64,000 nt of DNA from CAMWXW01 sp051650105 (lineage in GTDB: Bacteria; Desulfobacterota; Desulfovibrionia; Desulfovibrionales; Desulfovibrionaceae): assembly GCA_051650105.1 (NCBI GenBank), contig JBOFIJ010000009.1, positions 62,001-126,000 on the forward strand, given 5' to 3'. The translations under genes and the position numbers were made by a program. This document shows, one piece after another, positions 38,427 through 48,837 of the stretch; within the stretch, counting starts at the first letter, position 1; the number at the start of each line of letters is the position of its first letter. The notes below the pieces were generated by a model that worked only from the letters and a program-made list of their open reading frames with translations, ran no database searches and had not been told where the DNA came from.

Positions 38427-41378
38427 CTAAATACACATAGAAGCATAAGGACAATGTTCACATTTTCTTTTCTCTTTCCGTCTTTCAATACTTTGAGAAT
38501 CTATCATATCATTAATAAGTAAAGAAAAAAGCTCTTCCAAGACATCTGTTTTTATCCTTTCAATAATCTCAGAATCATCTTCTCTATTTTTTTCCGTAAA
38601 TAATAGCATTTCAACAGGTGGAGATTCTCCAAGAAAAATGAAACTTGCATTTATATCATCAATATTTTTTTCATTTTTTATCATTAAATACAGATAGACG
38701 TATAATTGAATACTATGCGTGGCATATTTTGCAAGACACGCTATAAGATCTTGCGTAGAAGAATATTCTTTAGTACGTAATTGTATAAAAATATCCCTCA
38801 TTCCCCTAGAAAATGGATTCTGTTCTATTTTTTTTCCTGTTTTATAATCCATTATATGTAGAGTATTTCCTCGCATATCAATTCTATCCATACGACCAAA
38901 TAATGGTATCTTTCCTATATATGCAGTATATTTTTTTTCTAATCCCATAACAGTAAAAAACTCTGCTTGTTGTTCCAAGAATAATTGCATTTGCCTATGT
39001 AGCGTGTTTTGTAGCATAATTTTTGTATCTACCGATAAAGATAACGATTCTTGTGTGAAGAAATGATATACATATGCAACAATTTCTTCTTCTTTCCCAA
39101 GACAATCCTCTTTGCTAAGTGTCTTTCCAATAAAAGGAATAAAGTATTGCTCTAAAGCATAATGTATTGCTTCTCCAAAAAGTAGAGGAGAAATTTCCAT
39201 ATCAGGATTTTCAATATTCCTTTCTCTTATAGAAAAAATATATCTTTGTGCCCACTTAAAAGGACACGATAAATATGTACTTAACATTGTTGCTGAAATA
39301 CCTTGTTCTAAACGATTTCTAATAGCCTCTTTCATATTATCTGTCTTAATAATAGCATTTTCCACTATATATCGTGTGCTCTCTTCTCTATAACCAACTA
39401 AATGAAGAAGGTCGTTTGGTGTATTCACGGACAATATCTCACCATGCTCTAACTCCCAAGACCAAATAATTTCTTCCACAAAACGGCTTCGCGTAACTGT
39501 TTCTCCAATTCCTTTACCAATATTTTTTCTATAGAGAATATGCACAGTTTCAGCACTCTTTAGTAATCTAAAAAAATTATATGACGTAAGAATATCTCTT
39601 TGAAAAGAATCTGGTATAGAACAAAGCTTATTATAAATGCTCTCTGGGATTAATGAATTCTCCTTTGTTAATGTTGGTAAACTTCCCTCAACAGCATCCA
39701 CTATAATAATATTTTTAAAAGGTATAAGTCGTGCTTCAAGAAGACCAACTATTTGTAATGTATCTTGTGCATTCTCTTCAAATGCCAACACTTCTTTAGT
39801 AATATACTCTCTAATAATATAAAAAGAATTTGCTTGTTCCCATAAAACATCTTCCATAATTCCTTCAGAAAGTATGGGAATTATGGTCTTATATAAAAGA
39901 ATATATGCTTCAGAATCAATAACAGATAACGTTTCTTTTTGTAAATCATGTAAGAAATCAAGAAGATCCTGCATACATAATGACAAAGACCCTAATGTAT
40001 TTTTATTTTCCCAATTTAAAAATAATATGTGGAAACAATCTTGTAAAAGACGTAGAGAATCCTGATATAAAGAATCTATAGCATAGATATTTTCTTGAAA
40101 AAAACATTTTTCATATGCACTATTAAGATCGACATAACAATACTTTTTTTTCTGTATATATTCTTGAAAGATTGTAAATATAGTGAAAAAGGTATTATAT
40201 TCTTCCTTATTTTTAAGGATACTATAAGAAAAATGTCGAAGCATATCAAGAACATTTTTCCAATAATAACCCTGTTCATTTCTGTTTTCTTGAGCGCACA
40301 TACAATATTCCAAGAAAGAAATAAAAGAAGAAGCATCTAAAGGATAACCCAATGAAATATTACTTTCCGGCAAATAAAGGGTATGAAGCAAAGGGAGAAG
40401 TAATTTTGAATTTATTGGAATAATAATGGTATCATTAACACCTATTTTTTCTACAATAGATGCAACCTCTAAAAGTTCTCCTTGAATAGTGGAACTTTCA
40501 TAAAGAGTTATCTTTGGAGTGCACACATTCTCTTGTGTAGAGGTATATAAATATGTTTCAGCATCCCAAGATTGTATCCAGTTCTTTTGTAATTTTGTGC
40601 ATTTATCAGCAGATTCCCAATGTGTATTTATAAGAGGATCTGTATGTAAAATAATATCAATAGCATTATTTTGCCAAAGATTACGTATAATACTATTCTC
40701 ACTTCCATTCAAAATGGCCACTCCAGCAAGACACGTCCATTGATGAGAAAATATTGTACCCATAGAAATAGTATTATCTTTACAATATTCAGCAAGTTTG
40801 AAAAGAGTATAAGCATCTGTAGTATATCCATTTTTTTCAAGAAGAGAAGTATATGCTAAATAAATATCTTTTAAAAATAATACTATTTTATACGCAAAAG
40901 GATCAAGAGAATCTTCTACCTCAAATACATATTCTTTTGGAAAAGAACAATGAGTATAAAGAGCTTTTATAATAGGCAAAATACTCGCTGCCCACATAAA
41001 GGATTCTTTAGAAGACATCTTTTGAAAAGCATCTTTCAAGGAAGAATCAGAAACATCAAGAGATAATAAAACACTTTGGATAAGATAAATTTCTTCATGT
41101 ATGGCTAATGTTTTTGGAAGCATCGTATTATAAATAAGAGAAAATGCTATTTTAGATATATATTCTTGAATAGTATAGAGTGCTGGCGAGACATACGGAA
41201 AAGAAACAGAAGCATTTTCTAAAGCATGTAAATAGTATTTCTTTGCTCTTGCATGTGGAAAAACAATAGCCACATCCTCAGAAGATAACGAAGCAGCATT
41301 CTGAACAGAAAAGATATAAGGAAGAAATTCTTGAAAAAATGGTTTTCTCCAATCAAGCAAAATAAAAGGATTCCCCAT
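38427..41378 (-). CDS. PD-(D/E)XK nuclease-helicase subunit, AddB-like
   Basis: A 983-residue protein resembling AddB, the partner of AddA in break resection and recombination. The first 650 residues have weak inactive-helicase features. The nuclease is C-terminal: GISATMLSTYLSCPFKWAQ, then FGEAIHYALEQYF, MDRIDMRGN and IMDYKTGKK, holding the active-site His, Asp and Lys. A Cys set, one in STYLSCP and three in CEHCPYASMC at the very end, fits the AddB 4Fe-4S cluster. No ATP-binding Walker A motif is obvious. Its start overlaps the RNase R stop by one base, so translation is coupled. addA is not in the window. Confidence 0.8.
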   Translation of the reverse strand: MGNPFILLDWRKPFFQEFLPYIFSVQNAASLSSEDVAIVFPHARAKKYYLHALENASVSFPYVSPALYTIQEYISKIAFSLIYNTMLPKTLAIHEEIYLIQSVLLSLDVSDSSLKDAFQKMSSKESFMWAASILPIIKALYTHCSFPKEYVFEVEDSLDPFAYKIVLFLKDIYLAYTSLLEKNGYTTDAYTLFKLAEYCKDNTISMGTIFSHQWTCLAGVAILNGSENSIIRNLWQNNAIDIILHTDPLINTHWESADKCTKLQKNWIQSWDAETYLYTSTQENVCTPKITLYESSTIQGELLEVASIVEKIGVNDTIIIPINSKLLLPLLHTLYLPESNISLGYPLDASSFISFLEYCMCAQENRNEQGYYWKNVLDMLRHFSYSILKNKEEYNTFFTIFTIFQEYIQKKKYCYVDLNSAYEKCFFQENIYAIDSLYQDSLRLLQDCFHILFLNWENKNTLGSLSLCMQDLLDFLHDLQKETLSVIDSEAYILLYKTIIPILSEGIMEDVLWEQANSFYIIREYITKEVLAFEENAQDTLQIVGLLEARLIPFKNIIIVDAVEGSLPTLTKENSLIPESIYNKLCSIPDSFQRDILTSYNFFRLLKSAETVHILYRKNIGKGIGETVTRSRFVEEIIWSWELEHGEILSVNTPNDLLHLVGYREESTRYIVENAIIKTDNMKEAIRNRLEQGISATMLSTYLSCPFKWAQRYIFSIRERNIENPDMEISPLLFGEAIHYALEQYFIPFIGKTLSKEDCLGKEEEIVAYVYHFFTQESLSLSVDTKIMLQNTLHRQMQLFLEQQAEFFTVMGLEKKYTAYIGKIPLFGRMDRIDMRGNTLHIMDYKTGKKIEQNPFSRGMRDIFIQLRTKEYSSTQDLIACLAKYATHSIQLYVYLYLMIKNEKNIDDINASFIFLGESPPVEMLLFTEKNREDDSEIIERIKTDVLEELFSLLINDMIDSQSIERRKEKRKCEHCPYASMCI

Positions 41379-43744
41379 TACTTTCTCCTAAAAACCTTCT
41401 TTTTCTTCTTTTTTTCTTCTATAGCTTGCGAAAATCGTTTTTGCAAATAAGTAATAGATGTTGAATCTTCTTCTTTTCCAGAATCACCATTTTTTACAGC
41501 TCTTGTTCGAATTTCACCCTTTTGTTTTTTACGACGTTCTTCCTTTATTTTAGGAATAAATAGTTTTTTATCCTTAGCATTATTTCCTTTTTCCTTTGTA
41601 AAAATACATTGTATCTCTGCATTTTCAAGAGAAACATGCACAATACTAACATGGACCATATCGCCTAATGTATATATTTTTCCAGTTCTTTTACCTTCAA
41701 CGCGTTGTTTTTCTTCTACTACAGTATAAAAATCATCTTTAAGATGAGAAAGGACTATTGTAGCAAAAATAGGAAATTCAACAAATTCAACAAAAATAGC
41801 AAAATGAGAAATGGAAGAAATAATAGCCGACAGAGAATCACCTTCACGATTTTTCATAAAAAGAGCAGAGAATCTTCTTTGCACATCTCGTTCTGCATCG
41901 AGTGCAACACGTTCATTTCTGTTAATAGTTGTGGCAATTTCCAATAGCTCTTTCTCTGATAAAAGATTAACAATACCTTCTTTATGTAAAAAGGCCTTGA
42001 GAACGCGATGAATAATAAGATCAGCATAACGCCTAATAGGAGAAGTAAAATGACAATAATACTCAGCTTGCAAACCATAATGCCCTTCATTATGAACAGA
42101 ATACCGTGCTTGCATCATGGTCCGTAGTGCTAAAAGGGTAACAATAGACTCTAAAGAAGTTCCTTTCACAGAGAGTAATAAATGAGATAAAAAAGTATCA
42201 TTTTCTTTTGGTAATACTTTAGAAAGAACACTATGAGATAAAAATGTTCTTAATAATTCTACTTTTTCACCATTTGGTTCAGGATGCACTCTATATAGGG
42301 CGGGATATGAAATATCTGCAAGATATTTTGCAATGCATTCATTAGCAGCTAACATACACTCTTCTATAAGAATATTTGAAAAATATTTTGGATAATCAAC
42401 GCTATTAACAATAATATTGTTCTCTACAACAAAATATGGCTCACGAGTTTCAAAAGCAAGGCTTCCATTATTTTCACGGTTCAAATGTAATTTCTGAGTA
42501 AGCTCCTTTGCTATTAATAACATTTTCTGAATAAGGGGATTAATAGAATGAGATCCTTGAATAAAACTTTGTTCTACCTCAGAATAGGTTAGTCTCGCAA
42601 AAGAAGATATAACAGCCTCATAAACACAATATTCTGTACATATTCCATCATCAGTAAAATCCATTTGCACAACAAGAACTAATCTATCCTCTTTAGGCTG
42701 TAAACTACACAATTCATTAGAAAGTATCGGAGGTAACATGGGTTCAACAGAAAGCGGAAAATAATATGAATTAGATCGCTTTCTGGCTTCTTTATCAAGA
42801 GCAGAATCCATTGTAACATAATGAGCAACGTCAGCAATAGCAACATACAATGTATATACAGAATTTGTTTTTTTCACAAAAATAGCATCGTCAAAATCCT
42901 TTGATGAATCTCCATCAATAGTGACAAAAGGAAGTTTTCGTAAATCTTGTCTATTTTCCCTCTCTTTTTCTGAAACAGAAGGAGAGAATGTTGCAATTTC
43001 TTGATAAACAGCTTCTGGAAATTCGCTTGGGATAGCATGAGATATCTTCACAATACATTCTTGTGTATAAGGGTTCTCTTCTGCACCAATAATAGTAATA
43101 AGGGTAGCAAAATAAACATTATTTCGTATTTCATGTTCTGGAGCAAGAAGGACAACAGTATTACTTTTAATAGATACAATTTCTTCTGCCAAAAGATCCA
43201 CAGTAAAAAGTGATGTTATAGATAAAGACAGAGGAGCAAAGAGATAACGATTGCCATCTTTCTTAATAATTTTAGCAACAAGATATTTTGTATTTCTCTC
43301 TATTACAGAAAGGACTATCCCTTCAGCTCTTTTTTCAGTAGTACTTTTTTCTACTAAAAGTACCATAACCTTATCGCGTGCCCATGCCCCATTCAAAGAG
43401 CCAGACGGGATAAATATGTCTTGAGGATATAAAACTCTATCATCTGGAATTAAAAAGACAGCACCCCTCTTTTGTATAACAATAAGACCAGATACGAAAA
43501 TACACCCATTAGAAAGGATATAACCCTCACCTTTTAAAAAGTGAACAAGACCGATATTTTCCAATTCACCCATGCATTCTTCTAAAAGATACGAAACTGA
43601 TTTCTTAGCAGAAAGCGCCTTTAACAAGGCCTGTATATGCAGATGTTTCTTAGCATTATAAAGAATGGATAGGATGCGTCCCCTCTGAAAAAAAGAAGAC
43701 AACAACAGACTCTTTCCACTTTCCCTTCTTTTCAAAATAATCAC
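41378..43744 (-). CDS. rnr: Ribonuclease R (RNB-family exoribonuclease)
   Basis: 3'-5' hydrolytic exoribonuclease of 788 residues that can digest structured RNA. The RNB active site reads TIDGDSSKDFDDAIFV near 275-290, with its four Asp. The family stretch HYGLQAEYYCHFTSPIRRYADL is split around 550-575. An N-terminal winged-helix segment and cold-shock-like domain precede the RNB domain, and an S1 domain plus a Lys/Arg-rich tail follow (KKKKKVFRRK at the end), as in RNase R. It lies between ftsZ and the AddB-like gene on the same strand. The basic tail is typical of RNase R rather than RNase II. Confidence 0.93.
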   Translation of the reverse strand: MIILKRRESGKSLLLSSFFQRGRILSILYNAKKHLHIQALLKALSAKKSVSYLLEECMGELENIGLVHFLKGEGYILSNGCIFVSGLIVIQKRGAVFLIPDDRVLYPQDIFIPSGSLNGAWARDKVMVLLVEKSTTEKRAEGIVLSVIERNTKYLVAKIIKKDGNRYLFAPLSLSITSLFTVDLLAEEIVSIKSNTVVLLAPEHEIRNNVYFATLITIIGAEENPYTQECIVKISHAIPSEFPEAVYQEIATFSPSVSEKERENRQDLRKLPFVTIDGDSSKDFDDAIFVKKTNSVYTLYVAIADVAHYVTMDSALDKEARKRSNSYYFPLSVEPMLPPILSNELCSLQPKEDRLVLVVQMDFTDDGICTEYCVYEAVISSFARLTYSEVEQSFIQGSHSINPLIQKMLLIAKELTQKLHLNRENNGSLAFETREPYFVVENNIIVNSVDYPKYFSNILIEECMLAANECIAKYLADISYPALYRVHPEPNGEKVELLRTFLSHSVLSKVLPKENDTFLSHLLLSVKGTSLESIVTLLALRTMMQARYSVHNEGHYGLQAEYYCHFTSPIRRYADLIIHRVLKAFLHKEGIVNLLSEKELLEIATTINRNERVALDAERDVQRRFSALFMKNREGDSLSAIISSISHFAIFVEFVEFPIFATIVLSHLKDDFYTVVEEKQRVEGKRTGKIYTLGDMVHVSIVHVSLENAEIQCIFTKEKGNNAKDKKLFIPKIKEERRKKQKGEIRTRAVKNGDSGKEEDSTSITYLQKRFSQAIEEKKKKKKVFRRK

Positions 43745-43764
43745 CCTTTTTCAAAAATGGAAAA

Positions 43765-45018
43765 CTAATCATTTTGCTTCTTTATAAATGACGGAGTTTC
43801 ATAATCATCTTCTCTATTTTTTTTAAAATAATTTAAATTTCTTGGAACTGGTAATTCTCTAATTTCATCCTCTGAAGGAGAAGAGTAATTTGCTTGTGAA
43901 TACTGATGATATTCTCTGGAACGCTGATCTGAATGTGGAGTAGAATGAGGGTATGCTGCAACTGTAGGAGAGGCATGAGCAGTATTTTGCGGCGTAGCAC
44001 ACTGTTGCTCTTGTCTAAATTGAGCATTTTGCTGAGAAGGCTGTTCAAAAGATTTTGCTTTCTCTTGAATTCCAGTTGCAATAACGGTAACATGTATTTC
44101 GTCACCGATATTATCATCGAAAACATTCCCAACAAGCACCATAGCATCCTCTCTTCCAACAGCTTTAACCACAATATCATATGCTTCAGATATCTCTTGC
44201 ATAGTAACACTTTTATTTGAAGTAATATTAACAAGAACAGATTGAGCTCCTTCAATACTTACTATCTCAAGGAAAGGAGAAGAGATAGCTCTCATGGAGG
44301 CATCATGGGCTCGTTTTTCTCCACCAGCAACACCCATACCCATAACAGACATACCAGGCTTACTCATAACCGTTCGTACATCTGCAAAATCAACAGAAAT
44401 ATACCCTGGCTTGTTAATAACATCCACAACACCTTGAACAGCAAACCTGAGAACATCATCAGCCTGCTTCAACATATCTACATACGGAGAATTCTTTTGA
44501 GCAAGAGCAACAAGTCTATCATTTGGAACGACAATAAGACTATCTACTTGTTTTTTTAATTCATTAACAGCTTCTTCTGCAACAGCATGTCTTCTTGGTC
44601 CTTCAAAAAAGAAAGGCTTTGTCACAACTCCCACTGTAAGAGCACCTGTTTCTTTTGCAATTTGAGCAATCACTGGAGCAGCACCACTTCCTGTACCTCC
44701 GCCCATGCCAGCAGCAATAAAAACCATGTCTGCACCCTGAAGAACATCTTTAATTGCATCCACACTTTCTAGGGCAGCATCCCTTCCTATTGTTGGATTT
44801 GAGCCTGCACCTAAGCCTCTAGTAAGCTTCTCTCCCAATTGCAATCGACAATCTGTATCTATAGTAGCTATATGTTGAGAATCGGTATTAGCAACAATAA
44901 ATGAGACACCTTGAACTTGGGAGCGTATCATATTTTGGACAGCATTACTCCCCCCACCACCGACACCAATCACTTTTATTCGTGGGGTATTTTCCTCTTC
45001 TGCTATTTGAAAATTCAT
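43765..45018 (-). CDS. ftsZ: Cell division GTPase FtsZ
   Basis: Tubulin-like GTPase that forms the division ring. It has 417 residues. The GTP site is IKVIGVGGGGSNAVQNM (about 13-29) and the tubulin signature GMGGGTGSGAAPVIA. The T7 loop region follows. A variable Gln/Ser/Pro linker (about 325-390) leads to the C-terminal DYETPSFIKKQ, the FtsA/ZipA docking tail. GGAGAAA precedes the ATG at 45018; an upstream ATG at 45099 lacks support. Unusually, ftsA and ftsQ are not next to it: rnr follows, and lysS diverges upstream. Confidence 0.97.
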   Translation of the reverse strand: MNFQIAEEENTPRIKVIGVGGGGSNAVQNMIRSQVQGVSFIVANTDSQHIATIDTDCRLQLGEKLTRGLGAGSNPTIGRDAALESVDAIKDVLQGADMVFIAAGMGGGTGSGAAPVIAQIAKETGALTVGVVTKPFFFEGPRRHAVAEEAVNELKKQVDSLIVVPNDRLVALAQKNSPYVDMLKQADDVLRFAVQGVVDVINKPGYISVDFADVRTVMSKPGMSVMGMGVAGGEKRAHDASMRAISSPFLEIVSIEGAQSVLVNITSNKSVTMQEISEAYDIVVKAVGREDAMVLVGNVFDDNIGDEIHVTVIATGIQEKAKSFEQPSQQNAQFRQEQQCATPQNTAHASPTVAAYPHSTPHSDQRSREYHQYSQANYSSPSEDEIRELPVPRNLNYFKKNREDDYETPSFIKKQND

Positions 45019-45369
45019 ATATAGATTTCTCCATGTAAAGCAATATGTTCTTGGATCATTATTACATATACTTTCATAATAGTAAAGCACTTTTCCCATT
45101 TTTACTAAAGAATATCTTTATTGTGCAACCGTTCTTTGTTTAGGAAAATTCTATGAAAAGAAGGCACAAAAGATATGGCCTTATTACTGGAAAAATAGGA
45201 AGCTAGCTTAGTTGAAGCATGCAAGGATATATTGCTCCATGCGCCAATAAATAAGGTGCATTTTTCTATGTGTGCTATATAGAGGGCATTTTATATGCTT
45301 TATGTTTTTTATCTTGACGAAAAAGTGTTTTCTCTTTATGCTGACCTCAACTACAAAGGAGTACTGTCT
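45019..45369. promoter_or_regulatory. Divergent intergenic region of ftsZ and lysS
   Basis: About 350 bases that must contain both promoters, though I cannot assign clear -35/-10 boxes. An inverted pair GCATG (45217-45221) / CATGC (45238-45242) and an AGCTAGCT palindrome (45201-45208) sit on the lysS side and could be operators. AAAGGAG just before 45370 sets the lysS start. Confidence 0.35.
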
Positions 45370-46917
45370 ATGGATTCAAAGGGAACTCTTTATTTTGCTC
45401 CATTCCATAAAATGATTTCTGAAAAAGAAGGTATGAATGATATTATATCCTCTAGAATACAAAAAGCGTCTGAACTTTATGAACATGGGACAAAACTTTA
45501 TTCTAATTCATTTAAAAGAACACATCTTCTTTTAGAATTAATAGATGAGCACAGCGCAACAACAAAGGATGCTTTGAAAGAATATGAATCCGAACATTAC
45601 AAGGTATGTGGTAGAATTATTTTGCTACGATCTTTTGGAAAAGCGCTATTTGTGCAATTAAAAGATGGTTCTGCTTCGTTCCAAATATATATGAGTGAAA
45701 AAACATTGGGAGAAGATTTCTCACGCATTGTAAACAAAATAGAAATTGGAGATTTTATTGGTGTAGAAGGGTTTCTTTTTAGAACAAAAACAGATGAACT
45801 CACACTCCACGCAAGCTCTGTACAGCTTCTTACAAAAGCATTACGACCTCTCCCAGAAAAATACCATGGCTTAACAAATATAGAACAACGTTATCGACAG
45901 CGCTATGTAGACCTTATAATGAATGAAGATTCTAAAAACGTTTTTTATAAGAGAGCAGAAATTATAAAGACATTTAGACATTTTATGGAAAATGAGGGCT
46001 TTATGGAGGTTGAAACCCCCATGCTACATGCAATTGCAGGAGGTGCAGCAGCGCGTCCATTTTCAACACATCACAATGCCCTTAATATGGAATTATACTT
46101 AAGAATAGCACCAGAATTATACCTGAAAAGACTTCTTGTGGGTGGTTTTGAAAAAGTGTTTGAAATTAATAGGAATTTCAGGAATGAAGGAATTTCAACG
46201 AAACATAATCCTGAGTTCACTATGTGTGAATTTTATTGGGCATATACCACATTTGAAACACTTATGCCATTTACCGAAAAACTATTTGCACATATAGCAC
46301 AAACTGTATGTGGCACAATGAATATCATATATCAAGGCATCTCTTTAAACTTTGCTCCAACAGGTTGGAAGCGTATTACATTTTATGATAGTTTACGAGA
46401 AATTGGTGGCCATTCCGATGCTTTTTTAAACAGTACCGAGCAATTACAAGAATATATCAAGAAAAAAAATGTCCCACTTCCACAAAAAATAACCCTTGCA
46501 AAACTTCATGAATGTATTTTTGATATTGATGTTGAAGAAAAACTCATTCAACCTACATTTTTATATGCATATCCAACAGAATTATCCCCTCTTTCGCGAC
46601 GTCATGATTCAAACCCAGACATTACAGACAGGTTTGAACTTTTCATTGCTGGTAAAGAAATAGCCAATGCCTTTTCTGAATTAAATGATCCAATAGATCA
46701 GCGCTTACGATTTATGGACCAAATGAAAGAAAAAGATGCTGGTAATCACGATGCGCATTCTATGGATGAAGATTATTTGCGTGCTCTGGAATATGGTATG
46801 CCTCCAGCTGCAGGTCAAGGAATAGGCATAGATCGTTTGACAATGCTTCTCACAAATTCGCATTCAATTAGAGATGTTATTCTTTTCCCTACATTGAAAA
46901 ATGAAGGGTCTCTATGA
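45370..46917 (+). CDS. lysS: Lysyl-tRNA synthetase, class II
   Basis: Charges tRNA-Lys. At 515 residues, the N-terminal OB fold (about 80-170) binds the anticodon. The class II catalytic core carries motif 1 (MENEGFMEVETPML), motif 2 (FRNEGISTKHNPEFTMCEF) and motif 3 (GMPPAAGQGIGIDRL). The ATG at 45370 is chosen because AAAGGAG lies eight bases upstream; an earlier in-frame ATG at 45295 lacks a site. It opens the run lysS-lolC-lolD-bamA-mazG: the lolC start overlaps its stop (ATGA). Confidence 0.96.
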   Translation: MDSKGTLYFAPFHKMISEKEGMNDIISSRIQKASELYEHGTKLYSNSFKRTHLLLELIDEHSATTKDALKEYESEHYKVCGRIILLRSFGKALFVQLKDGSASFQIYMSEKTLGEDFSRIVNKIEIGDFIGVEGFLFRTKTDELTLHASSVQLLTKALRPLPEKYHGLTNIEQRYRQRYVDLIMNEDSKNVFYKRAEIIKTFRHFMENEGFMEVETPMLHAIAGGAAARPFSTHHNALNMELYLRIAPELYLKRLLVGGFEKVFEINRNFRNEGISTKHNPEFTMCEFYWAYTTFETLMPFTEKLFAHIAQTVCGTMNIIYQGISLNFAPTGWKRITFYDSLREIGGHSDAFLNSTEQLQEYIKKKNVPLPQKITLAKLHECIFDIDVEEKLIQPTFLYAYPTELSPLSRRHDSNPDITDRFELFIAGKEIANAFSELNDPIDQRLRFMDQMKEKDAGNHDAHSMDEDYLRALEYGMPPAAGQGIGIDRLTMLLTNSHSIRDVILFPTLKNEGSL

Positions 46918-48152
46918 ATTTTTTTTCTCTCTCTATAGCATTACGATATTTATTTGCAAAGAAAAAATCTCTTATATCTGTTCTTTCTATCTTTGCCATT
47001 TCTGGAGTAGCTATAGGCGTTGCTGCACTTATTATCGTAATGGCTGTAATGAATGGTTTTACAAATACTTTGCGAGATAAAATTCTTAGTGTAAGTGCCC
47101 ACGGTATTATAACTCCACTACAAATACGTTCTCTTCCTGAAGACACAAAACTTTTACAAGATGTTCTTTCTCTGTCTCAAATCTCTGGGATTACCCCCTT
47201 TGTTTATTCAGAAGTTATTTTATCTACACCTCAGGGTGTGAAAGGCTTACTTGTTCGTGGTATAGACCCTCTTAAAGCAGAGAATACAATACAGATTCTT
47301 TCAAGCTTAGTTGAAGGCACACTCATGTCTTTAGTTGAAATTCCAGATCCCACTGCTCCTCGAGGAATTATCTTGGGAGAAGAATTAGTAAAAGCACTAC
47401 GCCTTTCTATAGGAGATACTGTTAGCTTATTATCTTCTTCTGGAAAAAAAACGGCTGCAGGATACCTTCCAAAAAGTCTTCGATTTGAATTGGTTGGAAT
47501 TTTTAAAACAGGTATGTTTGAATACGATATGACTCTTTCTTTTGTAAATATTACCTCGTTACGAAATCTTTTAGGTATTGCGCCTACCAATGTTTCTGGT
47601 TATGAATTTTCCCTTTACAATTTGAACGATGCTCAAAAAGTGAGACAAGAATTAACAAATAAATTCACACCACCCTATTCCGTTAGAACGTGGCAAGATA
47701 TGAATGTTAACCTTTTCGCAGCACTTGAATTAGAAAAAACAGCAATGTTTATTTTTCTAACACTCATTATTTTTGTAGGAGCATTCTCAATTGTAACAAC
47801 ACTTATTATGCTTGTTTTAGAAAAAGTAAAAGATATCGCTATACTTATGTCTATGGGAGCTACTCAAAAACAAATTAGAGCTATATTCGTATTACAAGGC
47901 ACTTTTATCGGTATTGTTGGGACAAGTATTGGCTTTATTTTAGGAATAACTATTTCTCTTTTACTGAGAAAATATCAATTTATTTCACTTCCACAAGGAG
48001 TATATCCTTTTTCAACTATTCCCGTCATCTTCATTTACAAAGATATTGTGCTCACAATTATATGCTCCTTATTATTATGTTTCTTGGCAACTATCTACCC
48101 TGCACATAGAGCATCTCGTATAAATCCTTCAACAGCGTTACGGTATGAATAG
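46914..48152 (+). CDS. lolC: Lipoprotein-releasing ABC transporter permease LolC/E
   Basis: Inner-membrane permease that extracts lipoproteins for LolA to carry to the outer membrane. At 412 residues it opens with a short cytoplasmic segment (ALRYLFAKKKSL), then helix 1 (about 20-48, ISGVAIGVAALIIVMAVMNG). A large periplasmic domain follows (about 50-270), then three helices in the C-terminal third (FIFLTLIIFVGAFSIVTTL, GIVGTSIGFILGITISLLL, DIVLTIICSLLLCFLATIY). Only one permease gene is present, so it may act as a LolC/E hybrid (LolF-like homodimer). It overlaps lysS by four bases and is followed by lolD. Confidence 0.92.
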   Translation: MNFFSLSIALRYLFAKKKSLISVLSIFAISGVAIGVAALIIVMAVMNGFTNTLRDKILSVSAHGIITPLQIRSLPEDTKLLQDVLSLSQISGITPFVYSEVILSTPQGVKGLLVRGIDPLKAENTIQILSSLVEGTLMSLVEIPDPTAPRGIILGEELVKALRLSIGDTVSLLSSSGKKTAAGYLPKSLRFELVGIFKTGMFEYDMTLSFVNITSLRNLLGIAPTNVSGYEFSLYNLNDAQKVRQELTNKFTPPYSVRTWQDMNVNLFAALELEKTAMFIFLTLIIFVGAFSIVTTLIMLVLEKVKDIAILMSMGATQKQIRAIFVLQGTFIGIVGTSIGFILGITISLLLRKYQFISLPQGVYPFSTIPVIFIYKDIVLTIICSLLLCFLATIYPAHRASRINPSTALRYE

Positions 48153-48162
48153 GAGAGAAACT

Positions 48163-48837
48163 ATGTCTATATCATATGATATCCAAAATGTTTCTAAACA
48201 TATTATCTTTGAAAAAAATTCTATTCCAATTCTCACTCCGCTATCATTTTCTGTATATAAAGGAGAAAGTATCGCTATTCTTGGCATGTCTGGTTCTGGA
48301 AAATCCTCTTTGCTCCATATTCTTGGGACATTAGACCCCCCTACCTCTGGAACTGTTCTTTTTGAAGGACAAAACCTATATGAACTCTCAAATGAAGCTA
48401 TTTCACATATTAGGAGTAAAGAAATATCCTTTATTTTTCAGTTTTATCATCTCCTTCCAGAATTTACTACTTTGGAAAATATTTTATTACGAGCGTCTTT
48501 GGCAAATCTTCCCCCAAAAGAGGCAAAGGAAAGAGCACTTACATTACTTGACGATGTTGGTTTATTTAATAGAAAGGATCACTCTGTTACAACTCTTTCA
48601 GGAGGTGAAAAACAACGAGCCAGTATAGCAAGAGCACTTATTGTAGAGCCACGTGTTCTTTTAGCAGACGAACCGACAGGAAGTCTAGACCTTGCTTCTG
48701 GACATACAATAACCAATATACTTTTGTCTTTAAACGAGAAATATCAAACAACACTCATACTAGTTACCCATAATACTTCCTTAGCAAAAGAAATGGGAAG
48801 AGCCATCACGTTAGAAAGAGGCGAAAGAGATGTATAA
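48163..48837 (+). CDS. lolD: Lipoprotein-releasing system ATPase LolD
   Basis: ABC ATPase that powers LolC/E lipoprotein release. At 224 residues, Walker A is GMSGSGKSSLLH, the Q-loop reads FIFQFYHLLPEFT, the ABC signature is LSGGEKQRASIARAL and Walker B LLADEPTGSLD. The HLLPEFT region is the known LolD family marker. GGAGAGAAA precedes the ATG at 48163; an in-frame ATG at 48145 lies inside the lolC end. It overlaps the bamA start by eight bases. Confidence 0.95.
   Translation: MSISYDIQNVSKHIIFEKNSIPILTPLSFSVYKGESIAILGMSGSGKSSLLHILGTLDPPTSGTVLFEGQNLYELSNEAISHIRSKEISFIFQFYHLLPEFTTLENILLRASLANLPPKEAKERALTLLDDVGLFNRKDHSVTTLSGGEKQRASIARALIVEPRVLLADEPTGSLDLASGHTITNILLSLNEKYQTTLILVTHNTSLAKEMGRAITLERGERDV

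Noticed and set aside
41705..41947. Antisense open frames inside rnr, ftsZ and other genes
   Set aside because: They lie opposite well-supported conserved genes, lack ribosome sites and have no domain features.
45201..45242. Riboswitch or T-box for lysS
   Set aside because: No T-box core or lysine riboswitch elements; only short palindromes.
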